A stretch of 64,000 bases of DNA from Clostridiales bacterium (GCA_017964005.1 JAGCSR010000056.1:1-64000); one strand, 5' to 3'. Shown: positions 9,183-18,472, counted from the stretch's first letter. The notes: generated from the letters alone by a model not told the origin. Made by a program: numbers and translations.

Positions 9183-9758
9183 ATGAGAAGATATATATTT
9201 ATAGAATTTATTATGGTATTTATAGCCTTTCTGTTGCTGTTATCACTAGCACCGATGCGAGAAATGATACGTCTAAACAGAAAAAACTATTACAAATACG
9301 AGAAGCAATATGTATTACAGTCATCTATACATATAGATACTTACTCCAATATCAACGCTAATGACCTATCTCAAACCAATACTCTTTCTGCTGGAACCAT
9401 TATTAATTCATATTTGATAAATGATTGCGGCGAATTGATGGGTCGTTATTATGTGAATGAAAAAGGAGAAAATATACATATAAATAACAGAATACCAGCA
9501 GATAGATTCAAAGAAGGTGGTTTAATTGTTAATGATTTAGAACAGCTGAGAATTGACAAAGAAGAACAGATTAATACAAACAGAAATATTCTTATAACAT
9601 TAGCTGTTATATCATTGGTTTTGTCTAGTATAATTACTGTTTTTACAGCTAAGAAAATAGTTAAGAAAAATACCTATCACGTAATTTGTATTTGTATGTC
9701 ATTAATTATTTTGTTTATTGTAATGGTGTATCTGGTAGGATTGTTTTTGGTTAAGTGA
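9183..9758 (+). CDS. Small AT-rich membrane protein of unknown function
   Basis: 191 aa, starting 5 nt after the previous stop; no good ribosome site, so likely coupled. Membrane helices at about 7-24, 135-154 and 165-188 flank an extracytoplasmic segment of about 110 residues (SIHIDTYSN to INNRI). The topology vaguely recalls the N-terminal part of FtsX/MacB-type permeases, but no motif proves this. It is very AT-rich (16 of 60 bases are G/C at 9181-9240), in contrast to about half in hisZ. Last gene of the island. Confidence 0.65.
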   Translation: MRRYIFIEFIMVFIAFLLLLSLAPMREMIRLNRKNYYKYEKQYVLQSSIHIDTYSNINANDLSQTNTLSAGTIINSYLINDCGELMGRYYVNEKGENIHINNRIPADRFKEGGLIVNDLEQLRIDKEEQINTNRNILITLAVISLVLSSIITVFTAKKIVKKNTYHVICICMSLIILFIVMVYLVGLFLVK

Positions 9759-9827
9759 AATTCCATCGCTGCAGCTTCTGCCTTTGCAAAAGTCACCAGG
9801 GATCGCATAATGGAAGCCTATGACTAA
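9759..9827 (+). pseudogene. Possible 3' remnant of a displaced native gene
   Basis: Directly after the TGA of the 191-aa gene, the same frame continues for 22 codons (NSIAAASAFAKVTRDR, then IMEAYD) to a TAA at 9825-9827. These codons are GC-richer and look like a normal helical protein C-terminus, unlike the AT-rich gene before. It may mark the right edge of an inserted cassette, but 22 codons is short and chance is possible. Confidence 0.25.
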
Positions 9828-9859
9828 AGAACATCTGGCTCTTATTTTTTCAATCATAT

Positions 9860-9888
9860 TTGACAAATCACGGATTGATGATTATACT
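9860..9888 (+). promoter_or_regulatory. Promoter of the histidine operon
   Basis: Consensus -35 TTGACA (9860-9865), 17-nt spacer, TATACT (9883-9888). Predicted transcript start is near 9895, leaving a leader of about 53 nt, too short for a T-box. Confidence 0.85.
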
Positions 9889-9906
9889 TGTCTACGTCAG
9901 ATAATT

Positions 9907-9922
9907 CTTTAGTCAACTAAAG
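9907..9922 (+). promoter_or_regulatory. 16-bp palindrome, probable operator of the his operon
   Basis: CTTTAGT-CA-ACTAAAG, perfect 7-bp half-sites, located about +12 to +27 from the predicted start: a good place for a repressor roadblock. The same palindrome with a different 2-nt centre is found at 22464-22479. CTAG-like half-sites recall TrpR-family operators; the regulator is not in this window. Confidence 0.55.
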
Positions 9923-9947
9923 AAAATTACAGAACGAGGGAAATAAT

Positions 9948-11147
9948 ATGGGAGAAAAGTTTTATACAGCCGACGGTTTTTGCGACATGCTTCCGTCATC
10001 ATGTGCTTTTCAGAAGGATTGCGAAGGCAAGCTCCGCGATCTTTTCGCATTGAATGGTTATAAGGAGATAATGACCCCCGGGATAGAATATTGCGATATT
10101 TATACATCCACGGGATTTGTTGCTGAAGAAGAACTTTATAAGCTTACCGATCAGAAGGGAAGGCTCCTTGCCGTAAGATACGACGGTACTGTACCAGCCG
10201 CACGTTTTGCGGCATCCACATATAAGGATGCTGACCTTCCGATAAGGCTTTCTTATATCGAGAATATGTACCGCTTCAACCAGATGGGCGGAGGAAAGCA
10301 GAGCGGGTTCACCCAGGCGGGTGTGGAGCTCCTTGGGGCATCAGGTCCTGAAGCCGACGCCGAGGTCATTGCTTTGGCTATTTCTTCTGCCAGGGAGATG
10401 GGGATAGAGGACCTTCAGATCTCCATAGGTCAGGTAATGTTCATTGAGTGTCTTGGAAGACAGATGGACATTGGTCAGGATGATCTTGCTTCCATAAGAG
10501 AAGCTGTTGAAGCCAAGGATTCTGTTACCATCGACAAGACCTGTGACAGACTGAATCTTTCGGATGAGGACCGCAAGACCCTTCTTATGCTCCCCGAGAG
10601 CCAGGGACAGTACGATGTCATAGATTCTTTCATGGAGAGGGTCACGGATGAGACAGCCAAAGGGGTCCTCAATTACTTAAGAGAAGTCCTTGACTGCCTG
10701 GCCGAATACGGTGTTCTTAAGTACATAACGGTCGACCTGGGGCTTATCGGCAGTATCGATTACTACACGGGCGTTATATTCAAAGGTTATACCTATGAGG
10801 TGGGATTCCCCATCATCTCCGGCGGCCGGTACGACAATGTGGTATCCAAGTTCGGAAGAGATGCTGAGGCTGTGGGATTCTCTTTGTCCATTACTTTGGC
10901 AGTTACGGCTCTCATAAGACAGGATGCGGAGATGCCTGATCCTGCACCTGATGCAGTAGTGGGATATGACAGGAACATAAAGGGCGCCAGGGCTTCCGCT
11001 ATCGCATTGGCCCAGACTATGAGAGCCGACGGATCCAAGGTTGTATTGGATTCCTGCGGAATGAGCGAAGAAGAACTGGAAGAATATGCAGACAAAGAAG
11101 GTATAGATGCCGTCTTTTATGTGAATGAAGGAGGGCAGGATCAATGA
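9948..11147 (+). CDS. hisZ: ATP phosphoribosyltransferase regulatory subunit HisZ
   Basis: 399 aa, a histidyl-tRNA-synthetase-like paralogue lacking tRNA charging; it binds short HisG and confers activity and histidine feedback. Family signs: the class II synthetase-like motif [42 protein letters not shown], and the histidine-site-like [17 protein letters not shown] region. No anticodon-binding domain is evident. It starts at ATG 9948 after GAGGGA. Its stop overlaps hisG (ATGA). HisZ predicts the short, hetero-octameric HisG type, which is what follows. Confidence 0.92.
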   Translation: MGEKFYTADGFCDMLPSSCAFQKDCEGKLRDLFALNGYKEIMTPGIEYCDIYTSTGFVAEEELYKLTDQKGRLLAVRYDGTVPAARFAASTYKDADLPIRLSYIENMYRFNQMGGGKQSGFTQAGVELLGASGPEADAEVIALAISSAREMGIEDLQISIGQVMFIECLGRQMDIGQDDLASIREAVEAKDSVTIDKTCDRLNLSDEDRKTLLMLPESQGQYDVIDSFMERVTDETAKGVLNYLREVLDCLAEYGVLKYITVDLGLIGSIDYYTGVIFKGYTYEVGFPIISGGRYDNVVSKFGRDAEAVGFSLSITLAVTALIRQDAEMPDPAPDAVVGYDRNIKGARASAIALAQTMRADGSKVVLDSCGMSEEELEEYADKEGIDAVFYVNEGGQDQ

Positions 11148-11803
11148 TAACGATAGCTTTATCCAAGGGAAGGCTTGCAGAACAGGCATTGGATCTTCTC
11201 GAGAAGGCAGGTTACGATGTATCTGCAGGAAGGGAGAAATCCAGAAAACTCATATTGGAAGACCCCAATACGGGCCTGAGGTTCATCCTGGCAAAGCCTG
11301 CGGACGTTCCTACTTATGTTGAGTACGGCGCTGCAGACCTGGGAGTCGTAGGCAAGGATACGCTCCTTGAAGAAGGAAGGCAGCTTTATGAGGTTATAGA
11401 CCTGGGATTCGGCAAATGCCGCATGTGCGTTGCGGGTCCTGCGGAACTTAAGGGCAAGCTGGACACTATCCCCAACAAGAGGGTAGGTACCAAGTATCCC
11501 AATATAACCAGAAACTATTTCGAAGGCGTGAAGAAAGAGAGCGTTGAGATCATTAAGCTCAACGGTTCCGTGGAACTGGCTCCCCTTATAGGCCTGTCTG
11601 AAGTAATAGTTGATATAGTCGAGTCCGGAAGGACTCTCTACGAGAATGGTCTCGATGTTTTGGAGACCGTTGCGGATATTTCTGCAAGAGTTGTCGTCAA
11701 CCGGGTATCCATGACGATGAAGGCAGATGAGATCAAGCCCATGATCGCCAAGCTCAAAGAGCAGGTGGAGATCATGAACGCCAATGAGAATAAGGGGGAA
11801 TGA
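11144..11803 (+). CDS. hisG: ATP phosphoribosyltransferase, short-form catalytic subunit
   Basis: First step of histidine synthesis: ATP + PRPP to phosphoribosyl-ATP. 219 aa, the short form lacking the C-terminal ACT-like regulatory domain, matching the adjacent hisZ. Motifs: [10 protein letters not shown] at the start, [14 protein letters not shown], and the PRPP loop region [16 protein letters not shown]. Overlaps hisZ by 4 nt. Confidence 0.95.
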   Translation: MITIALSKGRLAEQALDLLEKAGYDVSAGREKSRKLILEDPNTGLRFILAKPADVPTYVEYGAADLGVVGKDTLLEEGRQLYEVIDLGFGKCRMCVAGPAELKGKLDTIPNKRVGTKYPNITRNYFEGVKKESVEIIKLNGSVELAPLIGLSEVIVDIVESGRTLYENGLDVLETVADISARVVVNRVSMTMKADEIKPMIAKLKEQVEIMNANENKGE

Positions 11804-11807
11804 CAAG

Positions 11808-13106
11808 ATGAAGTGCAGACTCGTAAAAGGCGATAAGGATAACCTTAATGAACTTACCGATCTTCTCGGAGCCCGCGGGAAGATGGACTTAGGTCCCATC
11901 ATAGATAAAGTTACCGTCATCATCGATGATATCAAGAAGAACGGCGATGAGGCTGTCCTTAAGTACACGAAGAGGTTCGATAAGGCCGAGCTTACTGCCG
12001 AGGGCATGAAGGTAACACAAAAAGAGATCGATGATGCAATGGCAACGATCGACCCTGCCCTTCTTGAAGTCATTAAGAAAGCGGCAGACAACATTAGGAC
12101 ATTCCACGAGAAGCAGAAAGAAGAAGGCTTCATGATGGAGACCGGCAAAGGCGCCGAGGTAGGTGTCAGGGTGCGTCCCATATCCGTAGCCGGTGTATAT
12201 GTTCCGGGAGGCACCGCGCCTCTTCCGTCAACAGTCTTAATGGATGTTATCCCGGCATCCGTTGCGGGAGTCCCGAGGATCGTGTTCTGCACACCCCCGA
12301 GAGCTGACGGTACCATCGCGCCGGTCATCCTTGCTGCAGCGACGATCGCGGGAGCCACGGAGATCTATAAGGTGGGAGGTTCCCAGGCAGTTGCCGCCAT
12401 GGCGTACGGCACGGAGACGATCCCCAGAGTCGATAAGATCTGCGGCCCCGGCAATATATATGTAAATACTGCCAAGAGACTTGTTTTCGGACAGGTGGAT
12501 ATAGATATGTTCGCAGGACCTTCGGAGATCCTGATCATCGCGGACGGTACGACCGATCCGGAGTTTGCGGCGGCGGATATGCTGTCTCAGGCAGAACACG
12601 ACAAGATCGCTTCGGCTATCCTCGTAACCACATCCGAAGACTTCGCAAACAAAGTGCTGGAGGCAGTGGACAGAAGATCCGAAGAAGCATCCAGAAAAGA
12701 GATCCTGGCGGAATCCCTTGCAAACTACGCTTCCATCATCGTCTGTGACGATATCGATACGGCTATAGCTTTCTCAGAGAAGATCGCTCCCGAACACCTT
12801 GAACTTTTGGTTGAGGATGCCGATGCCGTACTAGACAAGATAAAGAATGCAGGCGCCGTGTTTGTAGGGCCCTGGTCACCCGAGCCTTTGGGCGATTACT
12901 TCGCAGGTCCCAACCACACCCTTCCCACATCGGGAACGGCAAGGTTCTTCTCGCCCCTTAACACCGGGGACTTCTACAAGAAGATGAGCGTCATCCGCTA
13001 TAACGAGGAGTCGCTGAGGGAAGTCTATAAGGATGTGGCGGCATTTGCCGACAGCGAAGGACTTACTTGTCACGCAGAATCCGTAAGAGTGAGGTTTGAA
13101 GATTGA
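11808..13106 (+). CDS. hisD: Histidinol dehydrogenase
   Basis: Last two oxidations of the pathway (histidinol to histidine, NAD+, zinc). 432 aa. Contains FAGPSEILIIADG, the zinc-site LSQAEHD, the catalytic APEHLEL segment and the C-terminal GPNHTLPTSGTARF. I choose ATG 11808 because AAGGGGG (11792-11797) sits at the right distance; an ATG at 11784 lies inside hisG and would add eight unlikely residues. The stop overlaps the TTG start of hisC. Confidence 0.95.
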   Translation: MKCRLVKGDKDNLNELTDLLGARGKMDLGPIIDKVTVIIDDIKKNGDEAVLKYTKRFDKAELTAEGMKVTQKEIDDAMATIDPALLEVIKKAADNIRTFHEKQKEEGFMMETGKGAEVGVRVRPISVAGVYVPGGTAPLPSTVLMDVIPASVAGVPRIVFCTPPRADGTIAPVILAAATIAGATEIYKVGGSQAVAAMAYGTETIPRVDKICGPGNIYVNTAKRLVFGQVDIDMFAGPSEILIIADGTTDPEFAAADMLSQAEHDKIASAILVTTSEDFANKVLEAVDRRSEEASRKEILAESLANYASIIVCDDIDTAIAFSEKIAPEHLELLVEDADAVLDKIKNAGAVFVGPWSPEPLGDYFAGPNHTLPTSGTARFFSPLNTGDFYKKMSVIRYNEESLREVYKDVAAFADSEGLTCHAESVRVRFED

Positions 13107-14203
13107 GTAACTACTGGAACAAAAAGATAAACTCCATTGAGCCGTATGTGGCAGGCGAACAGCCTGCAGAAGGCGTGCGCGTGATAAAACTCAACACCAA
13201 CGAGAACCCTTATCCGCCTTCGCCTGCATGCCAAAAGGCGCTGGAAGGGTTTGATATTGCAAGCTTAAGGCTCTATCCGAATACGGATGCCATGGCGATC
13301 AAGGAAGCTGCGGCAAGAGCCGAAGGCGTTGCCCCCGAAAACATCTTTGTGGGCAACGGGTCCGACGAGGTCCTGGCTCTGGTATGGCAGACATACTGGG
13401 AGAAAGAATACGATCAGGACAAGGCCGTGCTGGTACCGGAGATATCCTACAGTTTCTATCCTGTGTATTCGGACTTCTATTCGGTGAGGTGCAGGAAGGT
13501 CCCTTTAAGAGACGGCTTTGCGATCGATGCGGCAGACTATATCGGCGTTCCCAACTGCGGTATCGCCATAGCCAACCCCAATGCTCCCACATCCAGGGTC
13601 ATGCCATTGGAGGACATCGAAAAGATCCTTAAGGCAAACCCCGATTCTGTGGTCATGATCGACGAGGCATACCAGGCTTTTGCCGAAGACTATGTATCCG
13701 CAGTAAGCCTTATCGGAAAGTATAAGAACCTTATAGTCGTTAAGACGATGTCCAAAGCATATTCCCTGGCGGGACTCCGAGTAGGATATGCCATAGGAGA
13801 TAAGGAACTTATCGAAGGTCTCTTAAGGGCCAGGGATTCCTTCAATTCCTATCCGGTCGACAGGCTCGCCCAGGTCATAGCAGCCGCGGCACTGGATGAC
13901 AGGAGTTACTACGAGGAGACGAGGAAGAAGATCATCGCTACCCGCAAGAGGATAGCTGAAGAACTTAAAACTTTGGGATTTACCATGCCGGAGTCCGGAG
14001 CGAATTTCCTTTTCGCCAAGCCTCCTGTGCCGCTTAAAGCCGAAACGCTATACAAAAATCTTAAAGCAAAAGGTATACTTGTAAGGTACTTTAATAAACC
14101 TCTTATAGGCGATTATCTTCGTATCACTATAGGAACGGACGATGAGATGGATGAATTCATCAGGAACGTAAGAGAGGAGATCGACAATGCCAAGAACAGC
14201 TAA
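13103..14203 (+). CDS. hisC: Histidinol-phosphate aminotransferase
   Basis: PLP enzyme of fold type I, 366 aa; converts imidazole-acetol phosphate to histidinol phosphate. Motifs: NTNENPYPPSP near the N terminus, NPNAPTSRVM, DEAYQAFAEDY, and the PLP-lysine context KTMSKAYSLAGLRVGYAIG. The start is TTG 13103 with GAGG (13091-13094) upstream, overlapping the hisD stop (TTGA). Its 3' end overlaps hisB by 17 nt. Confidence 0.94.
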   Translation: MSNYWNKKINSIEPYVAGEQPAEGVRVIKLNTNENPYPPSPACQKALEGFDIASLRLYPNTDAMAIKEAAARAEGVAPENIFVGNGSDEVLALVWQTYWEKEYDQDKAVLVPEISYSFYPVYSDFYSVRCRKVPLRDGFAIDAADYIGVPNCGIAIANPNAPTSRVMPLEDIEKILKANPDSVVMIDEAYQAFAEDYVSAVSLIGKYKNLIVVKTMSKAYSLAGLRVGYAIGDKELIEGLLRARDSFNSYPVDRLAQVIAAAALDDRSYYEETRKKIIATRKRIAEELKTLGFTMPESGANFLFAKPPVPLKAETLYKNLKAKGILVRYFNKPLIGDYLRITIGTDDEMDEFIRNVREEIDNAKNS

Positions 14204-14777
14204 GATCAGCAGGAAGACAGGCGAGACGGATATTACCGTAACCCTCAATATCGACGGAGAGGGCAAGTCCTCTATCGATACCGGGATCGGATTTTTCGAT
14301 CACATGCTGACGGCTCTGTCCAAGCATTCCGGTATGGACCTGGATATCACATGCAAGGGCGACCTTTATGTTGACGGACATCATTCCGTAGAAGATGTGG
14401 GCATCGCACTGGGCAAGGCATTCGCAGAGGCAATAGGCGACAAGGCCGGGATCGTAAGATTCGGCAACGCCAGATGCCCTCTGGATGAGGCTCTCGGAGA
14501 TGCCGTGGTCGATATATCCGGAAGGCCTTTCCTGGTATTTGAGTGTGATTTTACTGCCGAGAAGATCGGCGAACTCGACACCCAGCTCGTGGAGGAATTC
14601 TTCCGCGCATTCGCAATGAACGCCCTCATCACACTGCACGTCAAGTGCCTTTACGGCGTCAACGATCACCACAAGGCCGAGGCCATGTTCAAGTCCTGCG
14701 CGAAGGCTCTTAAGATCGCAACCGCTATAGATCCTTCCCTTAACGGTGCAATAGCATCCACCAAGGGCGTGCTCTGA
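14187..14777 (+). CDS. hisB: Imidazoleglycerol-phosphate dehydratase
   Basis: 196 aa, the monofunctional form (no phosphatase domain). Manganese-binding and family motifs: GIGFFDHMLTALSKHSG, DGHHSVEDVGIALG and the C-terminal KCLYGVNDHHKAEA. AGAGGAG lies just upstream of ATG 14187, within the end of hisC. A 31-nt gap follows before purC. Confidence 0.95.
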   Translation: MPRTAKISRKTGETDITVTLNIDGEGKSSIDTGIGFFDHMLTALSKHSGMDLDITCKGDLYVDGHHSVEDVGIALGKAFAEAIGDKAGIVRFGNARCPLDEALGDAVVDISGRPFLVFECDFTAEKIGELDTQLVEEFFRAFAMNALITLHVKCLYGVNDHHKAEAMFKSCAKALKIATAIDPSLNGAIASTKGVL

Positions 14778-14808
14778 ATAAAGAAATAACATTTAAGGAG
14801 ATAAAAAT

Positions 14809-15690
14809 ATGCTTATCAAGGACACAGATTTTATCGATCTTCCCGTATTCTGCAAGGGCAAGGTCAGGAATGTTTATGATCTCGGGGATTCCCTCCTCAT
14901 GATCGTTACCGACAGGATCTCGGCTTTCGACGTCGTTTTCGACGAGCTGATCCCCGACAAGGGCAAGGTATTGTCTTCGATCTCGGCCTTCTGGTTCGAT
15001 TTCACCAAGGATGTCATCGGCAACCATGTCATCACGACGGATGTTTCCCAATATCCCATGGGACTTGATAAGTATAAGGAAGAGCTTTCCGGCAGATCCA
15101 TGCTGGTAAAGAAAGTGGACATGCTTCCCGCAGAGTGCATCGTAAGAGGATATCTTGAAGGTTCCGCTCTCAAGGAATACAAGAAGTCCGGCACGGTCGG
15201 CGGCATCAAGATGCCCGAGGGCATGGTCCAGGGTGATAAGCTCCCCGAGCCTTTGTTTACTCCTTCCACCAAGGAAGAGAGCGGCCACGACATCAACATC
15301 ACTTTCGAGCAGCTCAAGGACATCATTGGCGAAGAAGATGCAACGGCTCTCCGTGACGCTTCCCTCGCTCTCTATAAGAAGGTATCCGAGTTTGCTCTTA
15401 CGAAGGGCCTGATCCTTGCCGATACCAAGTTCGAGTTCGGTAAGATCGACGGCAAACTCGTAGTTGCAGACGAGATGTTCACTCCCGACTCCTCGAGATT
15501 CTGGGATCTTGAGGATTACGAGCCCGGCAGAGCTCAGAAGAGCTTCGATAAGCAGTACTTAAGAGAATGGCTCGAGACCTTGGATTGGGATAAGACATAT
15601 CCCGCTCCCACACTCCCTGAAGAGATCATCGAGAAGACTGCAGAAAAATACCGTGAGTGCTATTCTCGCCTGACGGGAAAGGAAATCTGA
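14809..15690 (+). CDS. purC: Phosphoribosylaminoimidazole-succinocarboxamide synthase (SAICAR synthetase)
   Basis: Purine pathway enzyme joining CAIR and aspartate with ATP. 293 aa. Motifs: GKVRNVYDLGD, VTDRISAFDVVFDE, VDMLPAECIVRGYLEGSALKEY, PLFTPSTKEESGHD and FEFGKIDGKLVVADEMFTPDSSRFW. It has a strong ribosome site AAGGAG before ATG 14809. The gene lies inside the his operon between hisB and hisH. PurC leads to AICAR, and HisH/HisF releases AICAR, so both pathways feed the same pool; co-expression could balance it. Confidence 0.95.
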   Translation: MLIKDTDFIDLPVFCKGKVRNVYDLGDSLLMIVTDRISAFDVVFDELIPDKGKVLSSISAFWFDFTKDVIGNHVITTDVSQYPMGLDKYKEELSGRSMLVKKVDMLPAECIVRGYLEGSALKEYKKSGTVGGIKMPEGMVQGDKLPEPLFTPSTKEESGHDINITFEQLKDIIGEEDATALRDASLALYKKVSEFALTKGLILADTKFEFGKIDGKLVVADEMFTPDSSRFWDLEDYEPGRAQKSFDKQYLREWLETLDWDKTYPAPTLPEEIIEKTAEKYRECYSRLTGKEI

Positions 15691-15693
15691 TAA

Positions 15694-16317
15694 GTGATAT
15701 CGATCGTAGATTACGGCATGGGGAACCTGGCTTCGGTGTATAAAGCACTGAAGTATATTGGGTACGATGCAAAGATAACAGCAAGCCCCGAAGACGTATT
15801 GTCGTCTTCGGGACTGATCGTTCCCGGAGTCGGAGCTTTCGGTCCTGCCATGGAGGCTTTGAAGAGCAAGGGTCTGGACGAAGCGATAAAGGAATTTGCT
15901 TCCTCCGGCAAGCCCACTATGGGCATATGCCTCGGGATGCAGCTGTTCCTTACCGGTTCCGAAGAGGGAGCAGAAGAAGGTAAGCTCATTGAAGGTTTGA
16001 ACATCATACCCGGCAAGGTCTTGAAGTTTCCTAAGGAAGAGACTGTCGATGCAGGACTCAAAGTCCCACAGATGGGATGGAACAGCCTTGAGGATGTAAG
16101 ATCGGACATCATGCGTGAAGGCGACTATGTCTACTTCGTACATTCCTTCTACTGTCTCCCGGACGATCCCGCGGATGCTCTCGCGAAGACCACATACGGC
16201 ATTCAGTATGCCGCGTCAGTCGGAAGAGACAATATAATCGCGACCCAGTTCCACCCGGAGAAGAGCGGTCAGGCAGGACTTCAGATGCTCATAAGATTTG
16301 CAAGAAGGATAGGATAA
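15694..16317 (+). CDS. hisH: Imidazole glycerol phosphate synthase, glutamine amidotransferase subunit
   Basis: Class I glutamine amidotransferase, 207 aa, supplying ammonia to HisF. Nucleophile Cys in GICLGMQLFL and the His-Glu pair in QFHPEKSGQAG. GTG start 15694 with GGGAAAGG about 10 nt upstream. The stop overlaps the hisA start (TAATG). Confidence 0.95.
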   Translation: MISIVDYGMGNLASVYKALKYIGYDAKITASPEDVLSSSGLIVPGVGAFGPAMEALKSKGLDEAIKEFASSGKPTMGICLGMQLFLTGSEEGAEEGKLIEGLNIIPGKVLKFPKEETVDAGLKVPQMGWNSLEDVRSDIMREGDYVYFVHSFYCLPDDPADALAKTTYGIQYAASVGRDNIIATQFHPEKSGQAGLQMLIRFARRIG

Positions 16318-17048
16318 TGATCATTTTTCCCGCGATAGACATAAAGGATGGCAATTGCGTAAGACTCGTAAAAGGAGACTTCGGCACGGCTCAAAAGGTA
16401 GCCGATGACTACCTGGAGACGGCAAAGTCTTTCGAGAACGCCGGCGCGGAATGGATCCACATGGTGGATCTGGACGGTGCTGCGGCCGGTCGTCCCGTAA
16501 ACAAGAATATCTATATCGATGTGGCAAAGAACACGAACCTTAAAGTTGAGGTCGGAGGCGGGATCCGCAATATGCAAACCGTAGCCGAATACTTAGATCT
16601 CGGTGTTACAAGAGTTATCCTGGGATCGGCGGCTCTCAAGGACCCGGATTTTGTAACCGAAGCTGTTGCCGGGTTCGGTCCGGAAAAGATCGTTGTCGGC
16701 ATCGATTCCATGAACAGGATGGTCGCCACTGAAGGCTGGATGGAAGCATCTGATGTCAACTACATAGACCTGGCCCTCAAGATGACGGAGGCAGGAGTTA
16801 AGTATTTTATCTTTACCGATATCTCAAGGGACGGAACACTGACAGGTGTTAACCGCGAGCAGCTCAAAGACCTTGCGGATGCTCTGGGTGACAAGGGCAA
16901 TATCGTTGCTTCCGGCGGCGTAAAGACCATGGAAGATATCAGGGCATGTAAGGAGATGGGGCTTTACGGGACCATATGCGGTAAGAGCATATATGCCGGA
17001 ACCTTAGACCTCAAAGAAGCGATAGATTATGCAAAGGAGGAAGACTGA
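16317..17048 (+). CDS. hisA: ProFAR isomerase (phosphoribosylformimino-AICAR-P isomerase)
   Basis: TIM-barrel isomerase of 243 aa. N-terminal catalytic Asp in [15 protein letters not shown]; phosphate-binding loops VGGGIRN and [10 protein letters not shown]; second catalytic Asp in [12 protein letters not shown]. Overlaps hisH and hisF by one base each (TAATG, TGATG). Confidence 0.95.
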   Translation: MIIFPAIDIKDGNCVRLVKGDFGTAQKVADDYLETAKSFENAGAEWIHMVDLDGAAAGRPVNKNIYIDVAKNTNLKVEVGGGIRNMQTVAEYLDLGVTRVILGSAALKDPDFVTEAVAGFGPEKIVVGIDSMNRMVATEGWMEASDVNYIDLALKMTEAGVKYFIFTDISRDGTLTGVNREQLKDLADALGDKGNIVASGGVKTMEDIRACKEMGLYGTICGKSIYAGTLDLKEAIDYAKEED

Positions 17049-18190
17049 TGCTTGGCAAAAGGATAATCCCCTGTCTTGACGTAAAAGACGGAAGAGTCGT
17101 CAAGGGCGTTAACTTCGTATCCTTAAGGGATGCGGGTGACCCGGTAGAGTGCGCCAAAGAGTATAATCTGTCAGGCGCCGACGAGCTCGTCTTCCTGGAT
17201 ATTACGGCAACTCTCGAAGCCAGAGATACCGTAATCGACATGGTGGAACGCGTGGCATCGGAGGTCTTTATCCCCTTCACTGTCGGCGGCGGCATCAGGA
17301 CGGTAGATGACATAAGAGCTATCCTTAACGCAGGTGCCGACAAGGTATCATTGAATTCCGCCGCAGTCAGGAACCCTGATTTTATAAGGGAGGCTTCGGA
17401 GAAGTTCGGAGCCCAGTGCATAGTCTGCGCCATCGATGTCAAAAGGCGCGAAGGACAGGAAGATAAGTTCCCGTCAGGTTACGAGGTAGTTGTTGCAGGC
17501 GGAACAAAGCCTGTAGGATTAGATGCTCTGGAGTGGGCGAAGAAAGCCGTATCCCTGGGCGCCGGAGAGATCCTGCTGACATCCATGGATAAGGACGGAA
17601 CAAAGAGCGGATTCGATAATGAGATCACAGCTCTTATCGCAGACAATGTTCCGGTTCCTGTGATCGCATCGGGCGGCGCAGGCTCCATGGAAGATTTCTA
17701 CGACGGAATCGTCAAGGGCAAGGCAGATGCCGTTCTTGCGGCATCCCTGTTCCACTTCGGCGAGATAAGGATCAAGGACCTTAAGGAATATCTTAAAGGC
17801 AGAGGCATTCCGGTAAGGACCATCGGCAAAGAACTCGACATGTGGGCCCACATGAAGAAGAATTCCGACGGAATGGTGCCCGCCATAACGGTTGACGCGG
17901 CAAACGGCGAAGTCCTGATGATGGCATATATGGATTATGAGGCTTTCGAGCTTACTTGCAGGACGGGATTCATGCACTATTATTCCAGATCCCGCAATAC
18001 GCTTTGGAAGAAGGGCGAGACTTCAGGTCATGTCCAGAAGGTCGTATCCTGCAGGATCGACTGTGACAGGGATACGCTCCTCTACGAGATCGAGCAGACC
18101 GGGGCGGCCTGCCATACCGGCAACAGATCATGTTTTTACACAAAGCTCGAAGAGTGGAACTTTGAGGGCGACAACAATAAGGAGGAATGA
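17048..18190 (+). CDS. HisF-HisI fusion: IGP synthase cyclase + phosphoribosyl-AMP cyclohydrolase
   Basis: 380 aa. Residues about 1-255 are His[16 protein letters not shown] with the catalytic Asp, [10 protein letters not shown], and [17 protein letters not shown] with the second Asp. A short linker (about 256-275) leads to a HisI domain (about 276-380): [31 protein letters not shown], the metal-binding [11 protein letters not shown] and [10 protein letters not shown]. HisI is more often separate or fused to HisE; here HisE is a separate gene just downstream. Steps 3 and 6 of the pathway are thus on one polypeptide. No frameshift or stop separates the parts. Confidence 0.93.
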   Translation: MLGKRIIPCLDVKDGRVVKGVNFVSLRDAGDPVECAKEYNLSGADELVFLDITATLEARDTVIDMVERVASEVFIPFTVGGGIRTVDDIRAILNAGADKVSLNSAAVRNPDFIREASEKFGAQCIVCAIDVKRREGQEDKFPSGYEVVVAGGTKPVGLDALEWAKKAVSLGAGEILLTSMDKDGTKSGFDNEITALIADNVPVPVIASGGAGSMEDFYDGIVKGKADAVLAASLFHFGEIRIKDLKEYLKGRGIPVRTIGKELDMWAHMKKNSDGMVPAITVDAANGEVLMMAYMDYEAFELTCRTGFMHYYSRSRNTLWKKGETSGHVQKVVSCRIDCDRDTLLYEIEQTGAACHTGNRSCFYTKLEEWNFEGDNNKEE

Positions 18191-18193
18191 TCA

Positions 18194-18472
18194 ATGGAGA
18201 TCATCAATGAGCTTTACAGAGTAGTATTAGACAGAAAAGAACACCCCGCCGAGGGTTCTTATACCAATTATCTTCTGGACAAAGGCACCGAGAAGATCGC
18301 CAAGAAAGTAGGGGAGGAAGCGGTTGAGACCGCTATCGCCGCTGCCAAGAACGACAGGAGCGAGATCGTAGCCGAGATCGCGGATCTTCAGTACCATCTT
18401 CTGGTGCTGATGGTCGACCGCGGGATCACTTTGGAAGACCTGGAGAAGGAACTTCGTTCCCGCAGGGGATGA
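18194..18472 (+). CDS. hisE: Phosphoribosyl-ATP pyrophosphatase
   Basis: 92 aa, MazG-like all-alpha enzyme for the second pathway step. Metal-binding signature KVGEEAVETAIAA plus EIADLQYHLLVLM. Ribosome site AAGGAGG just upstream (18179-18185). Last gene of the operon. Confidence 0.94.
   Translation: MEIINELYRVVLDRKEHPAEGSYTNYLLDKGTEKIAKKVGEEAVETAIAAAKNDRSEIVAEIADLQYHLLVLMVDRGITLEDLEKELRSRRG

Noticed and set aside
8040..9830. Prophage or insertion sequence for the AT-rich island
   Set aside because: No integrase, transposase, terminal inverted repeats or flanking tRNA was found; the island is better described as an acquired tip cassette.
9889..9947. T-box riboswitch before hisZ
   Set aside because: The leader is only about 53 nt and lacks the T-box core and a terminator; the palindrome is the only signal.
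11159..12358. 399-codon minus-strand frame across hisG and hisD
   Set aside because: Antisense to two certain genes; composition is that of a mirrored coding strand.
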